Shown: positions 24,835 to 33,617 of the stretch, one piece after another
Layout: the number at the start of each line of letters is the position of its first letter
Numbering within the stretch: position 1 is the stretch's first letter
DNA from: Streptomyces sp. Act143
GTDB taxonomy: Bacteria; Actinomycetota; Actinomycetes; Streptomycetales; Streptomycetaceae
Reading direction: 5' to 3'
Length of the DNA: 64,000 bases
Assembly: GCF_003143935.1 (NCBI RefSeq)
Contig: NZ_QFRX01000001.1
Coordinates: 2,081,587-2,145,586, forward strand
Notes under the pieces: generated by a model
Databases searched by the model: none
What the model was told of the DNA's origin: nothing
Seen by the model: only the letters and a program-made list of their open reading frames with translations
Program-made: the position numbers and the translations under genes

Positions 24835-26883
24835 ATGACTGAGCGTCAGCCCGCCGACGGCGCGCGGGAGAAGGACCGGCCGTGGCTCATGCGCACGTAC
24901 GCCGGCCACTCCACGGCCGAGGCGTCCAACGAGCTGTACCGGCGCAACCTCGCCAAGGGCCAGACCGGTCTGTCGGTCGCGTTCGACCTTCCGACGCAGA
25001 CCGGCTACGACTCCGACCACATCCTCGCCCGCGGCGAGGTCGGCCGGGTCGGAGTGCCGATCGCGCACCTCGGTGACATGCGCCGGCTGTTCCAGGACAT
25101 CCCCCTGGAGCAGATGAACACCTCGATGACGATCAACGCCACCGCCATGTGGCTGCTGGCGCTCTACCAGGTCGTCGCCGAGGAGCAGGGCGCCGACATC
25201 ACCAAGCTCCAGGGCACGACCCAGAACGACATCGTCAAGGAGTACCTGTCCCGGGGGACGCACGTCTTCCCGCCGGGACCGTCGCTCCGGCTGACGACCG
25301 ACATGATCGCGTACACGGTCTCCCACATCCCGAAGTGGAACCCGATCAACATCTGCAGCTACCACCTGCAGGAGGCCGGGGCCACACCGGTCCAGGAGAT
25401 CGCGTACGCGATGTCGACGGCGATCGCGGTCCTGGACGCCGTCCGGGACTCCGGTCAGGTGCCGCAGGAGAAGTTCGGTGACGTCGTCGCCCGGATCTCC
25501 TTCTTCGTGAACGCGGGCGTCCGCTTCATCGAGGAGATGTGCAAGATGCGCGCCTTCGGCCGCATCTGGGACCAGGTCACCCGCGAGCGGTACGGCATCG
25601 AGAACCCCAAGCAGCGCCGCTTCCGGTACGGCGTCCAGGTCAACTCCCTGGGCCTGACCGAGGCGCAGCCGGAGAACAACGTCCAGCGGATCGTCCTGGA
25701 GATGCTGGCCGTGACCCTCTCCAAGGACGCACGCGCGCGTGCCGTCCAGCTCCCCGCCTGGAACGAGGCCCTCGGCCTCCCCCGGCCCTGGGACCAGCAG
25801 TGGTCGCTGCGCATCCAGCAGGTGCTGGCGCACGAGAGCGACCTGCTGGAGTACGAGGACATCTTCGAGGGCTCGCACGTCATCGAGGCGAAGGTGAGCA
25901 GGCTCGTCGAGGAGTCCCTCGCCGAGATCGAACGCATCCAGGAGATGGGCGGCGCCATGGCCGCCGTCGAGTCCGGCTACCTCAAGTCGCAGCTGGTCTC
26001 CTCGCACGCCGAGCGCCGGGCCCGGATCGAGTCCGGCCAGGAGAAGATCATCGGCGTCAACATCTTCGAGACGACCGAGCCGAACCCGCTGACGGCCGAC
26101 CTGGACACCGCGATCCAGACGGTCGACCCGGCGGTCGAGGCCCGCGTCATCGCCGGCCTCCGGAACTGGCGCGACACCCGCTACCAGCCGCCCTTCAACC
26201 ACCCGCGCCCCTGCAAGGCGCTGGAGAAGCTGAAGGAGGCCGCGAAGGGCACCGGCAACCTCATGGAGGCCACCCTGGAGTGCGCCCGCGCCGGTGTCAC
26301 GACCGGCGAGTGGGCCGGGGCGCTGCGCGAGGTCTTCGGCGAGTTCCGCGCCCCCACGGGCGTCTCCTCGGCGCCGGTCGCGATCCCCGCCGAGGAGGGC
26401 TCCCCGCTCGCCGAGGTGCGCCGCAAGGTCGACCGCACGGCCAGGGACCTCGGGGTCGGCAAGCTCCGCTTCCTGGTCGGCAAGCCTGGCCTGGACGGAC
26501 ACTCCAACGGGGCCGAGCAGATCGCCGTGCGGGCCCGCGACGCCGGGTTCGAGGTGGTCTACCAGGGCATCCGGCTCACCCCGGAGCAGATCGTGGACGC
26601 GGCCCTCGCCGAGGACGTGCACGCGGTCGGCCTGTCGATCCTCTCCGGATCGCACGCCCAGCTGGTGCCGGACGTGCTGGAGCGGCTCCATGTGGCCGGT
26701 GCCACAGATATCCCGGTGATCGCCGGTGGCATCATCCCGAATGGCGACGCCGAGCAGCTCAGGGCCGCCGGAGTGGCCGCCGTCTTCACCCCGAAGGACT
26801 TCGACATCACCGGAATCATCGGCCGCATCGTCGACGAGATCCGGAAAGCGAACAAGCTCGACCCCCTGGAGGTCCCCGCATGA
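24835..26883 (+). CDS. meaA: ethylmalonyl-CoA mutase (MeaA), B12-dependent
   Basis: A 682-residue single-chain acyl-CoA mutase converting (2R)-ethylmalonyl-CoA to methylsuccinyl-CoA. The TIM-barrel part (about 12-500) holds PWLMRTYAGHSTAEASNELYRRNLAKGQ and the substrate-binding QVNSLGLTEAQPENN. The C-terminal cobalamin domain has GKPGLDGHSNG (the D-x-H-x2-G base-off motif), SILSGSH and IAGGIIP. Context after ccr distinguishes it from methylmalonyl-CoA mutase. Its stop overlaps the start of the next gene (ATGA, 26880-26883), so the two are translationally coupled. Confidence 0.96.
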   Translation: MTERQPADGAREKDRPWLMRTYAGHSTAEASNELYRRNLAKGQTGLSVAFDLPTQTGYDSDHILARGEVGRVGVPIAHLGDMRRLFQDIPLEQMNTSMTINATAMWLLALYQVVAEEQGADITKLQGTTQNDIVKEYLSRGTHVFPPGPSLRLTTDMIAYTVSHIPKWNPINICSYHLQEAGATPVQEIAYAMSTAIAVLDAVRDSGQVPQEKFGDVVARISFFVNAGVRFIEEMCKMRAFGRIWDQVTRERYGIENPKQRRFRYGVQVNSLGLTEAQPENNVQRIVLEMLAVTLSKDARARAVQLPAWNEALGLPRPWDQQWSLRIQQVLAHESDLLEYEDIFEGSHVIEAKVSRLVEESLAEIERIQEMGGAMAAVESGYLKSQLVSSHAERRARIESGQEKIIGVNIFETTEPNPLTADLDTAIQTVDPAVEARVIAGLRNWRDTRYQPPFNHPRPCKALEKLKEAAKGTGNLMEATLECARAGVTTGEWAGALREVFGEFRAPTGVSSAPVAIPAEEGSPLAEVRRKVDRTARDLGVGKLRFLVGKPGLDGHSNGAEQIAVRARDAGFEVVYQGIRLTPEQIVDAALAEDVHAVGLSILSGSHAQLVPDVLERLHVAGATDIPVIAGGIIPNGDAEQLRAAGVAAVFTPKDFDITGIIGRIVDEIRKANKLDPLEVPA

Positions 26884-27839
26884 CCGTCAACCGTCTCCGC
26901 CCGCGGCGCTCCTGCCTGGCCGTGCCGGGCTCGAACCCCCGCTTCCTGGAGAAGGCCCAGGGTCTGCCCGCCGACCAGGTCTTCCTCGACCTGGAGGACG
27001 CGTGCGCCCCGCTCGCCAAGCCCGAGGCGCGGCACACCATCGTGAAGTTCCTCAACGAGGGTGACTGGACCGGCAAGACGAGGGTCGTGCGCGTCAACGA
27101 CTGGACGACCGAGTGGACGTACCGCGACGTCGTCACGGTCGTCGAGGGGGCCGGGCAGAACCTCGACTGCATCATGCTGCCGAAGGTGCAGACGGCCGAG
27201 CAGATCGTCGCGCTCGACCTTCTGCTCACCCAGATCGAGAAGACCATGGGCTTCGAGGTCGGCAAGATCGGCATCGAGGCGCAGATCGAGAACGCGCAGG
27301 GCCTGAACAACGTCAACGAGATCGCGACGGCCTCCCAGCGCGTCGAGACGATCATCTTCGGCCCGGCCGACTTCATGGCGTCGATCAACATGAAGTCGCT
27401 GGTCGTGGGCGAGCAGCCGCCCGGCTACCCGGCGGACGCCTACCACTACATCCTGATGAAGATCCTGATGGCCGCCCGCGCCAACAACCTCCAGGCGATC
27501 GACGGCCCCTACCTCCAGATCCGCAACATCGACGGCTACCGCGAGGTCGCCCAGCGCGCCGCCGCGCTCGGTTTCGACGGCAAGTGGGTGCTGCACCCGG
27601 GCCAGGTCGAGGCGTCCAACGAGATCTTCTCGCCCTCGCAGGAGGACTACGACCACGCCGAGCTGATCCTGGACGCGTACGACTACTACACGTCCGAGGC
27701 GGGCGGCAAGAAGGGCTCGGCGATGCTCGGCGACGAGATGATCGACGAGGCCAGCCGCAAGATGGCGCTCGTCATCTCCGGCAAGGGCCGCGCGGCCGGC
27801 ATGCAGCGCACCAGCAAGTTCGAGATTCCGGAGGCGTGA
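26880..27839 (+). CDS. mcl: L-malyl-CoA/beta-methylmalyl-CoA lyase (CitE family)
   Basis: A 319-residue HpcH/HpaI-CitE family lyase. It begins RRSCLAVPGSNPRFLEKAQGLPADQVFLDLEDACAP, with the Mg-binding Glu in IGIEAQIENAQGL and Asp in FGPADFMAS. In the ethylmalonyl-CoA pathway it splits beta-methylmalyl-CoA into glyoxylate and propionyl-CoA and can handle malyl-CoA. GKWVLHPGQVEASNEIFSPS is the family's C-terminal signature. It is coupled to meaA by a four-base overlap and followed 2 bp later by the hydratase gene. Confidence 0.93.
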   Translation: MTVNRLRPRRSCLAVPGSNPRFLEKAQGLPADQVFLDLEDACAPLAKPEARHTIVKFLNEGDWTGKTRVVRVNDWTTEWTYRDVVTVVEGAGQNLDCIMLPKVQTAEQIVALDLLLTQIEKTMGFEVGKIGIEAQIENAQGLNNVNEIATASQRVETIIFGPADFMASINMKSLVVGEQPPGYPADAYHYILMKILMAARANNLQAIDGPYLQIRNIDGYREVAQRAAALGFDGKWVLHPGQVEASNEIFSPSQEDYDHAELILDAYDYYTSEAGGKKGSAMLGDEMIDEASRKMALVISGKGRAAGMQRTSKFEIPEA

Positions 27840-27841
27840 GC

Positions 27842-28348
27842 ATGCAGTTCGGGCGCACCTACGAGGAGTTCGAGGTCGGGGCGACGTACAAGCACTGGCC
27901 GGGGAAGACGGTCACGGAGTACGACGACCACCTGTTCTGTCTCCTCACCATGAACCACCACCCGCTCCACATGGACACCAACTATGCGGAGAAGACGACG
28001 GACTTCGGCAAGAACGTCGTCGTCGGGAACTACATCTACTCGCTGCTGCTCGGCATGAGCGTGCCGGACATCTCCGGCAAGGCGATCGCCAACCTGGAGA
28101 TCGAGTCGCTCAAGCACGTGGCGCCGACCTTCCACGGCGACACGATCTACGGCCAGACGACCGTCCTCGACAAGTGGCCGTCGAAGTCGAAGAACGACCG
28201 CGGCATCGTCTACGTCGAGACCAAGGGCTACAAGCAGGACGGCACGCTGGTCTGCGTGTTCCGCCGCAAGGTCATGGTCCCGACCGAGACGTACATCAAG
28301 GAGCGCGGCGGCGAACAGCCCGGCCGCCCGGAACTTCAGGAGGGCTGA
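27842..28348 (+). CDS. mch: mesaconyl-CoA hydratase-type MaoC dehydratase
   Basis: A 168-residue MaoC hot-dog protein. The hydratase-2-like segment is LLTMNHHPLHMDTNYAEKT, with the catalytic Asp/His pair region in NHHPLHMD, and SLKHVAPTFHGDTIYG and VFRRKVMVP follow. Within this operon it should hydrate mesaconyl-C1-CoA to beta-methylmalyl-CoA. It is short compared with two-domain Mch enzymes of proteobacteria (about 340 residues), as in other actinomycetes. ATG 27842 is 2 bp after the lyase stop. Confidence 0.88.
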   Translation: MQFGRTYEEFEVGATYKHWPGKTVTEYDDHLFCLLTMNHHPLHMDTNYAEKTTDFGKNVVVGNYIYSLLLGMSVPDISGKAIANLEIESLKHVAPTFHGDTIYGQTTVLDKWPSKSKNDRGIVYVETKGYKQDGTLVCVFRRKVMVPTETYIKERGGEQPGRPELQEG

Positions 28349-28353
28349 GCCCG

Positions 28354-29559
28354 ATGGCACGCCTCGCCCGGACCGCCGGTCTGACCGACGTCCAGCAGGA
28401 AATCCTCTCCACCGTCCGCGACTTCGTGGACAAGGAGATCATCCCGGTCGCGACCGAGCTGGAGCACCGCGACGAGTACCCGCAGGCGATCGTCGACGGG
28501 CTCAAGGAGTTGGGCCTGTTCGGGCTCATGATCCCGGAGGAGTACGGCGGTCTGGGCGAGTCGCTCCTGACGTACGCGCTGTGCGTCGAGGAGATCGCCC
28601 GCGGGTGGATGTCGGTGTCCGGCATCATCAACACCCACTTCATCGTGGCGTACATGCTCAAGCAGCACGGCACGCAGGAGCAGAAGGACCACTTCCTGCC
28701 GCGCATGGCGGCCGGCGACATCCGGGGCGCCTTCTCGATGTCGGAGCCGGGCCTGGGTTCGGATGTGTCGGCCATCACGTCCAAGGCGGTCAAGGACGGC
28801 GACGAATACGTCCTGAACGGCCAGAAGATGTGGCTGACGAACGGCGGGACGTCAAGTCTGGTCGCCGTTCTCGTCCGAAGTGATGAAGGACACCCTGAGG
28901 GCACCGCGCCCCACAAGTCGATGACGACCTTCCTCGTCGAGAAGGAGCCCGGCTTCGGAGAGGTCCGCCCCGGCCTCACCATCCCCGGGAAGATCGACAA
29001 GATGGGGTACAAGGGCGTCGACACCACCGAGTTGATCATGGATGGCCTGCGGATTCCGGCCGATCGCGTGCTCGGCGGCGTCACCGGCCGAGGTTTTTAC
29101 CAAATGATGGACGGCGTGGAAGTCGGCCGCGTCAATGTCGCGGCACGTGGCTGCGGCGTCGCTCAGCGTGCCTTCGAACTCGGCGTCCAGTACGCCCAGC
29201 AGCGTCACACTTTCGGCAAACCGATCGCCCAGCACCAGGCGATCCAGTTCAAGCTGGCCGAGATGGCTACCAAGGTCGAGGCCGCTCATGCGATGATGGT
29301 CAACGCGGCACGCAAAAAGGACTCCGGGGAGCGAAACGACCTTGAGGCTGGGATGGCGAAGTACCTCGCCTCCGAGTACTGCAAGGAGGTCGTGGAGGAC
29401 TCCTTCCGGATCCACGGCGGCTACGGCTTCTCCAAGGAGTACGAGATCGAGCGCCTCTACCGAGAGGCACCGATGCTGCTCATCGGTGAAGGTACCGCCG
29501 AGATCCAGAAAATGATCATCGGTCGCAGGCTGCTCGAAGAGTATCGATTCCAGGGCTAG
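28354..29559 (+). CDS. mcd: methylsuccinyl-CoA dehydrogenase-type acyl-CoA dehydrogenase
   Basis: A 401-residue FAD-dependent acyl-CoA dehydrogenase. Signatures are AFSMSEPGLGSDVSAITSKA, YVLNGQKMWLTNG, the RHTFGKPIAQHQAIQFKLAEM flavin motif and LYREAPMLLIGEGTAEIQKMIIGRRLL, the last carrying the catalytic Glu region. In this operon it should oxidise (2S)-methylsuccinyl-CoA to mesaconyl-CoA. GGAGG lies at 28338-28342. From about codon 167 to the end, rarer A/T-ending codons (TCA, AGT, GTT, CGA, GAA, CAA, TTT) become common, unlike the first half of the gene. Confidence 0.9.
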   Translation: MARLARTAGLTDVQQEILSTVRDFVDKEIIPVATELEHRDEYPQAIVDGLKELGLFGLMIPEEYGGLGESLLTYALCVEEIARGWMSVSGIINTHFIVAYMLKQHGTQEQKDHFLPRMAAGDIRGAFSMSEPGLGSDVSAITSKAVKDGDEYVLNGQKMWLTNGGTSSLVAVLVRSDEGHPEGTAPHKSMTTFLVEKEPGFGEVRPGLTIPGKIDKMGYKGVDTTELIMDGLRIPADRVLGGVTGRGFYQMMDGVEVGRVNVAARGCGVAQRAFELGVQYAQQRHTFGKPIAQHQAIQFKLAEMATKVEAAHAMMVNAARKKDSGERNDLEAGMAKYLASEYCKEVVEDSFRIHGGYGFSKEYEIERLYREAPMLLIGEGTAEIQKMIIGRRLLEEYRFQG

Positions 29560-29569
29560 ATGTCCGGAT

Positions 29570-29606
29570 ACGGGGTGTTTTCTTGGAGAAGAAGATCACA
29601 CCCCGT
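29570..29606 (+). terminator. possible terminator of the ethylmalonyl-CoA operon
   Basis: ACGGGGTGT and ACACCCCGT form a 9-bp stem with a 19-base loop starting 10 bases after the mcd stop. There is no U-tract, so it is a weak or partial terminator at best. Confidence 0.35.
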
Positions 29607-29640
29607 CAACACTCTTCAGCCGCCGACTCGGCTTCCTGGC

Positions 29641-29671
29641 TTGCCCAGTTGTGGTCACCGACCGGTACGAT
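29641..29671 (+). promoter_or_regulatory. possible psd-pssA promoter
   Basis: TTGCCC at 29641-29646 and TACGAT at 29666-29671 resemble -35/-10 boxes but have a 19-bp spacer. They lie 59 bp before the psd ATG. Confidence 0.4.
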
Positions 29672-29729
29672 CCCCGGAAAGCCGCCGTCCCCCGTCACAG
29701 CGCGGCATCATCCGCTACGAAGGTCATCC

Positions 29730-30386
29730 ATGCCCCACAGCCAAACCTCTGCACCTCGCGACAGCCAGGTCGGCGTACGCCTCGCGCGCGGAGCATCGCC
29801 GTGGCTTCTCCCGACCGTCGCCACCGCAGCCCTCAGCCTGGTGCGCGCGCGCAAGTCCGGCGCCGCCAAGGCCGTCGCCGTGCCCGCCACCGCGCTCGCG
29901 GCGGGCATGCTGTGGTTCTTCCGCGACCCCGAGCGCGAGATCGCCACGGGCAGGGTCATCTCGCCCGCCGACGGTGTGGTGCAGAGCATCATGCCGTGGA
30001 AGGACGGCCGCACCCGCGTCGCGATCTTCATGAGCCCGCTCAACGTCCACGTCAACCGCGCGCCCCTCTCCGGCACGGTGACGTCGGTCGAGCACATCCC
30101 GGGTGGGTTCGTTCCGGCGTTCAACAAGGAGAGCGAGAACAACGAGCGCGTAGTCTGGCATTTCGACACCGAACTCGGTGACATCGAGATGATCCAGATC
30201 GCCGGCGCGGTGGCCCGCCGCATCGTCCCCTACATCCCGCAGGGCACGAAGGTCGAGCAGGGTGACCGCATCGGTCTGATCCGCTTCGGGTCGCGCGTCG
30301 ACATCTACCTGCCCGAGGGCGTGGATGTCGCGGTCGAGGTCGGTCAGAAGACCGTGGCTGGGGTGACTCGCATTGACCGTGATTGA
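29730..30386 (+). CDS. psd: phosphatidylserine decarboxylase
   Basis: A 218-residue short-type (Psd-A) proenzyme that decarboxylates phosphatidylserine to phosphatidylethanolamine. After an N-terminal hydrophobic helix (WLLPTVATAALSLVRARK...AVPATALAAGMLWFFRDPERE) come VISPADGVVQSI, MSPLNVHVNRAPLSGTV and the C-terminal IRFGSRVDIYLPEG. The Gly-Ser there is the self-cleavage site whose Ser becomes the pyruvoyl group. ATG 29730 was chosen on family length. It overlaps the start of pssA, forming a two-gene phospholipid unit. Confidence 0.92.
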   Translation: MPHSQTSAPRDSQVGVRLARGASPWLLPTVATAALSLVRARKSGAAKAVAVPATALAAGMLWFFRDPEREIATGRVISPADGVVQSIMPWKDGRTRVAIFMSPLNVHVNRAPLSGTVTSVEHIPGGFVPAFNKESENNERVVWHFDTELGDIEMIQIAGAVARRIVPYIPQGTKVEQGDRIGLIRFGSRVDIYLPEGVDVAVEVGQKTVAGVTRIDRD

Positions 30387-31227
30387 TCCGGAGACACAGG
30401 CGGGCTGGGTGCCCGAGGCCGACGAGGTCGACGACGAGGAGGAGATGCCTCTTTCTCTCCGCCTCTCAATAGCGGACACCCTCACCCTCGGCAATGCCAC
30501 GTGCGGCTTCATGGCGGTGTACTTCACCACCACCGGCATCCTGATCCCGCACCTCACCGGCAGCCAGGAGTCCGGCATGGCCCGCCACAGCGCGGCCACG
30601 GCGGTCATCCTGATGCTGTGCGCGGCGGTCTTCGACCTGTTCGACGGCCTGGTGGCACGCAAGCTGCGCTCCTCCCCCATGGGCGCGGAGCTGGACAACC
30701 TCTCGGACCTGATCAGCTTCGGTCTGGCACCGGCGTACTTCGTCCTCGTCTACGGGATGGTCGCCGACGACGCCCACCAGAGAGTGGCCGCGGTCGGGGC
30801 GATCGTGGTGCTCCTGGCCGTGGTGCTGCGGCTGGCGCGGTTCTCCTGTGTGACGGTGCCGAACGGCATGTTCCAGGGCATGCCCTCGCCGTTCGGGGCG
30901 CTGACGGTGGTCTCGATCGTTCTGCTGGAGCTGCCCTTCGTGGCGACGCTCCTGGCGATCCTGGGCACCGCCTGGCTGATGGTGAGCCGGGTCGAGTACC
31001 CGAAGCCGAGGGGCCGCCTCGCGGTCGCGATGCTCTCCTGGATCGTGGCGGCGATGGGCCTGCTGGCCGGCTGGGCGTTCGACGCCCCGAGCGGTCAGCT
31101 GCTCCTCCAGACCGGCTGTGCGCTGCAGCTGGTCATGGGCGCGGTCATCCCGCTGTTCGCCACGGCCCGCCGGGTGAACAACTTCCGCGACAACCGTCGC
31201 GAGGCGCGGGCGGCGCAGCTGCCGTAG
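30373..31227 (+). CDS. pssA: CDP-diacylglycerol-serine O-phosphatidyltransferase
   Basis: A 284-residue polytopic enzyme making phosphatidylserine, the substrate of Psd. The CDP-alcohol phosphatidyltransferase motif is DLFDGLVARK...GAELDNLSD, with all four acidic residues present. About six to eight hydrophobic helices follow an acidic cytoplasmic N-terminus (PEADEVDDEEEMP). The start is either TTG 30373 (MTVIDPETQ, overlapping psd by 14 bp) or GTG 30379; I kept the longer one from recalled homologues. Transcription ends at the strong hairpin at 31239-31274. Confidence 0.92.
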   Translation: MTVIDPETQAGWVPEADEVDDEEEMPLSLRLSIADTLTLGNATCGFMAVYFTTTGILIPHLTGSQESGMARHSAATAVILMLCAAVFDLFDGLVARKLRSSPMGAELDNLSDLISFGLAPAYFVLVYGMVADDAHQRVAAVGAIVVLLAVVLRLARFSCVTVPNGMFQGMPSPFGALTVVSIVLLELPFVATLLAILGTAWLMVSRVEYPKPRGRLAVAMLSWIVAAMGLLAGWAFDAPSGQLLLQTGCALQLVMGAVIPLFATARRVNNFRDNRREARAAQLP

Positions 31228-31238
31228 GCGAGATGTGC

Positions 31239-31274
31239 GAGAGGGCCCGAACCGATTCCGGTTCGGGCCCTCTC
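31239..31274. terminator. 16-bp-stem bidirectional terminator
   Basis: GAGAGGGCCCGAACCG and its exact reverse complement flank ATTC, giving a 16-bp perfect stem. It sits between the convergent pssA and substrate-binding-protein genes, 11 bp from one stop and 7 bp from the other, and can serve both strands. Confidence 0.85.
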
Positions 31275-31281
31275 CGCGTTC

Positions 31282-32541
31282 TCAGGGGGTGTACGACTGT
31301 GCCGCCTCCGAGGCCTCCGCCTCCCGGACGACCTTCATGCCGCCCGTCACGCTCTTGTCGGGCTGAAGGATCACGCTCTCCCGGGAGGAGGGCGCCTTGG
31401 GATCGGTGAAGTTCTGGACGGGGCCGAAGCCGAGGTCGAAGGAGTCGATCGTGAGCAGGGCCTTGTCGACGCCGGCCCGGGTGAGGTCCTTGTTCGCGCA
31501 GGCCTTCTTCAGGGCCTCGCCGAAGGCGGACGCGGCGGTCCAGCCGGCCACGATGCCGTTGTCGAGGGCGTCCTTCGGGTAGGCGGCCCGGTAGTCGGCG
31601 ACGAGCTTCTTCGCCTGCGGGGTGTCGGCACCGATGGGGAGCGAGGGCGAGGCCACGTAGTAGTTCTTCATCAGGGCCGGGCCCGCCTGGGTGGCGAGGA
31701 GCTGGGGGGCGAAGGCGGAGTTGTTGCCGATGACCGGCACGTCGAAGCCGCTCGCCGCGGAGACGCCGACGAGCGAGGCGGCCTGACGCGGGCCCGCGCT
31801 GAGGACGATCGCCTTGACGCCGGCCTGCTTGAGGGCGGCGACCTGGGCGGTCATGTCGTTGTCGGTCGGTTTGATCTTCTGCTCGACGACGGTCAGGCCG
31901 GCCTCCTTCGCCATGTGCTTCGAGCCGGCCAGGGCGCTCTCGCCGTAGTCGCCCTCGAAGTACACATGGCCGATCTTGTCGCCCTTCCTGATGCCCTTGT
32001 CCTTCATCAGGAAGTCGACGGCGTTGATCGTCTCGATGTCGTACGTGGAGCCGATGACCCGGATGTACGGGCTGCCCAGCAGCGCCGCCGACCAGGCCTG
32101 CGGCAGCACCAGGCCCTTGTCCTGGCCGTCGACGCGCTGCTTGACCGCGGCGACGAACGGGGAGCCGATGAACTGCGCGAAGCCCAGCACCTTCGGCTCC
32201 AGCTCGGTGTAGCCGGAGACGGCCTTCTGCGGGTCGTAGCCGTGGTCGCGGACGGTGAGGGCCACCTTGTAGCCGCAGACGCCTCCGGCGGCGTTCAGCT
32301 GCTTCACGTACAGCTGCTGGGCCTGGGTGACGCTCTTGCCGAGAGTGGCGTAGACGCCGGTCATGTCGGTGAGGGCGCCGAGGCTGATCGTCTTGCCGGA
32401 GATGCCCTCCGCGGTCTTCACCCCGCCAGCGGACTGCTCGCCGCTGTCGTCGTCCTTGGCCTTGGAGCTGCAACCGGCCAGCAGGAGCAGGGCGGCGAGG
32501 GCGCCGGCGGCGGCCCTGGTCGGGTACGTCGTGGTGGTCAT
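31282..32541 (-). CDS. livK: branched-chain amino-acid-type ABC transporter substrate-binding lipoprotein
   Basis: A 419-residue periplasmic-binding-fold lipoprotein of the LivK family. The signal peptide ends in the lipobox LLLLAGCSS, with lipidation at the Cys. GKTISLGALTDMTGVYATLGKSVTQAQQLYVKQLNAAGGVCGY is the classic Leu/Ile/Val-binding N-lobe. Ligand could be a branched-chain amino acid, an amide or urea; this cannot be resolved here. It is the last gene of the operon, overlapping the permease gene by four bases (ATGA). Its stop is next to the bidirectional terminator. Confidence 0.9.
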   Translation of the reverse strand: MTTTTYPTRAAAGALAALLLLAGCSSKAKDDDSGEQSAGGVKTAEGISGKTISLGALTDMTGVYATLGKSVTQAQQLYVKQLNAAGGVCGYKVALTVRDHGYDPQKAVSGYTELEPKVLGFAQFIGSPFVAAVKQRVDGQDKGLVLPQAWSAALLGSPYIRVIGSTYDIETINAVDFLMKDKGIRKGDKIGHVYFEGDYGESALAGSKHMAKEAGLTVVEQKIKPTDNDMTAQVAALKQAGVKAIVLSAGPRQAASLVGVSAASGFDVPVIGNNSAFAPQLLATQAGPALMKNYYVASPSLPIGADTPQAKKLVADYRAAYPKDALDNGIVAGWTAASAFGEALKKACANKDLTRAGVDKALLTIDSFDLGFGPVQNFTDPKAPSSRESVILQPDKSVTGGMKVVREAEASEAAQSYTP

Positions 32542-33617
32542 CGTTCCTCCGTGAGGGTTCTGGTGCGACGCCGGGCGGCCGGTCCGACCAGGCCGCCGGG
32601 CAGGAACAGCACCACCAGCACGACGGCGGCGCCGTAGAGGTACCGGGACGCCTCGCCCGGTGCGATCCCGCCCGTGCCGGGGGCGGAGACCAGGGGCAGC
32701 GCGTCGCTGTAGCGGGTCAGCAGCTGCGGCAGCAGGGAGACGAACACAGCCCCGGCGACCGCGCCGGAGACCGATCCGAGCCCGCCGATGACGATCATGG
32801 CGAGGTATTCGAGGGACAGCGTGATGCCGAAGTAGTCCGGCACGGTCCGCTGGAAGACCAGGGCGAGGACCACGCCCGCCAGGCCCGCGTACATCGAGGA
32901 CAGCACGAAGACGGCGGCGCGGTACCGGGCCACCGGCACCCCGATCACGCCGGCCGCGATGCGATGGTCGCGGATGGCGTTCATGGCCCGGCCCGGACGG
33001 CCGCGCAGGACGCCCCGGGCGAACAGCGCGCCGGCCAGGAGGGCGAGCAGACCGGCGTACCAGAGTTTCTCCACCGAGCCGAACGGGACGTCGGCGACGA
33101 GGAGTTCGCGATCGTCGAAGGTGAGGCCGAAGAGGTTCAGGGGCGGTACGTCGCGGCCGTTGGCGCCGCCGGTCAGGTCGTGGGCGTTGAACATCACGTG
33201 CTGGCCGATGAAGACCAGGGCGAGGGTGGCGATGCCCAGGTAGGCGCCGCTGAGGCGGCCGGAGATGGGGCTGAACAGGCCGCCCGCGGCGCCGGCCACC
33301 AGCACCGCCAGCACGGCCGCGAGCCAGGTCGGCAGGCCCAGGCCGGTCAGGCCGTCGCCGCCGTCGGCCGCGAAGACGCAGTAGCCGTAGGCGCCGACGG
33401 CGAGGAAGAAGGCGTGGCCCATGGAGAGCTGGCCGGTGGCGCCGGTGAGGAGGTTGATGCCGATCGCGCCGAGGGCGGCGGCCATGGCGAACAGGCCCGC
33501 CTGGAGCCAGAAACGGTCGAGGTAGAAGGGGAGGGCCAGGAGGAGGACGGCCGCGGCGGTCCACAGGTACGTCCGCGCGCCGAGGAGCCGGAGCGGCCTC
33601 ACGAGGGCTTCAGACAC
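32538..33617 (-). CDS. livM: branched-chain amino-acid-type ABC permease (LivM)
   Basis: A 359-residue inner-membrane permease with about ten helices. It has the LivM landmarks INLLTGATGQLSMGHAFFLAVGAYG, SGAYLGIATLAL and RGRPGRAMNAIRDHRIAAGVIGV (the cytoplasmic coupling loop facing the ATPases). It ends in a basic tail (RRRTRTLTEER) just at the overlap with livK. The start GTG 33617 overlaps the livH stop by 8 bp. Confidence 0.92.
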   Translation of the reverse strand: MSEALVRPLRLLGARTYLWTAAAVLLLALPFYLDRFWLQAGLFAMAAALGAIGINLLTGATGQLSMGHAFFLAVGAYGYCVFAADGGDGLTGLGLPTWLAAVLAVLVAGAAGGLFSPISGRLSGAYLGIATLALVFIGQHVMFNAHDLTGGANGRDVPPLNLFGLTFDDRELLVADVPFGSVEKLWYAGLLALLAGALFARGVLRGRPGRAMNAIRDHRIAAGVIGVPVARYRAAVFVLSSMYAGLAGVVLALVFQRTVPDYFGITLSLEYLAMIVIGGLGSVSGAVAGAVFVSLLPQLLTRYSDALPLVSAPGTGGIAPGEASRYLYGAAVVLVVLFLPGGLVGPAARRRTRTLTEER

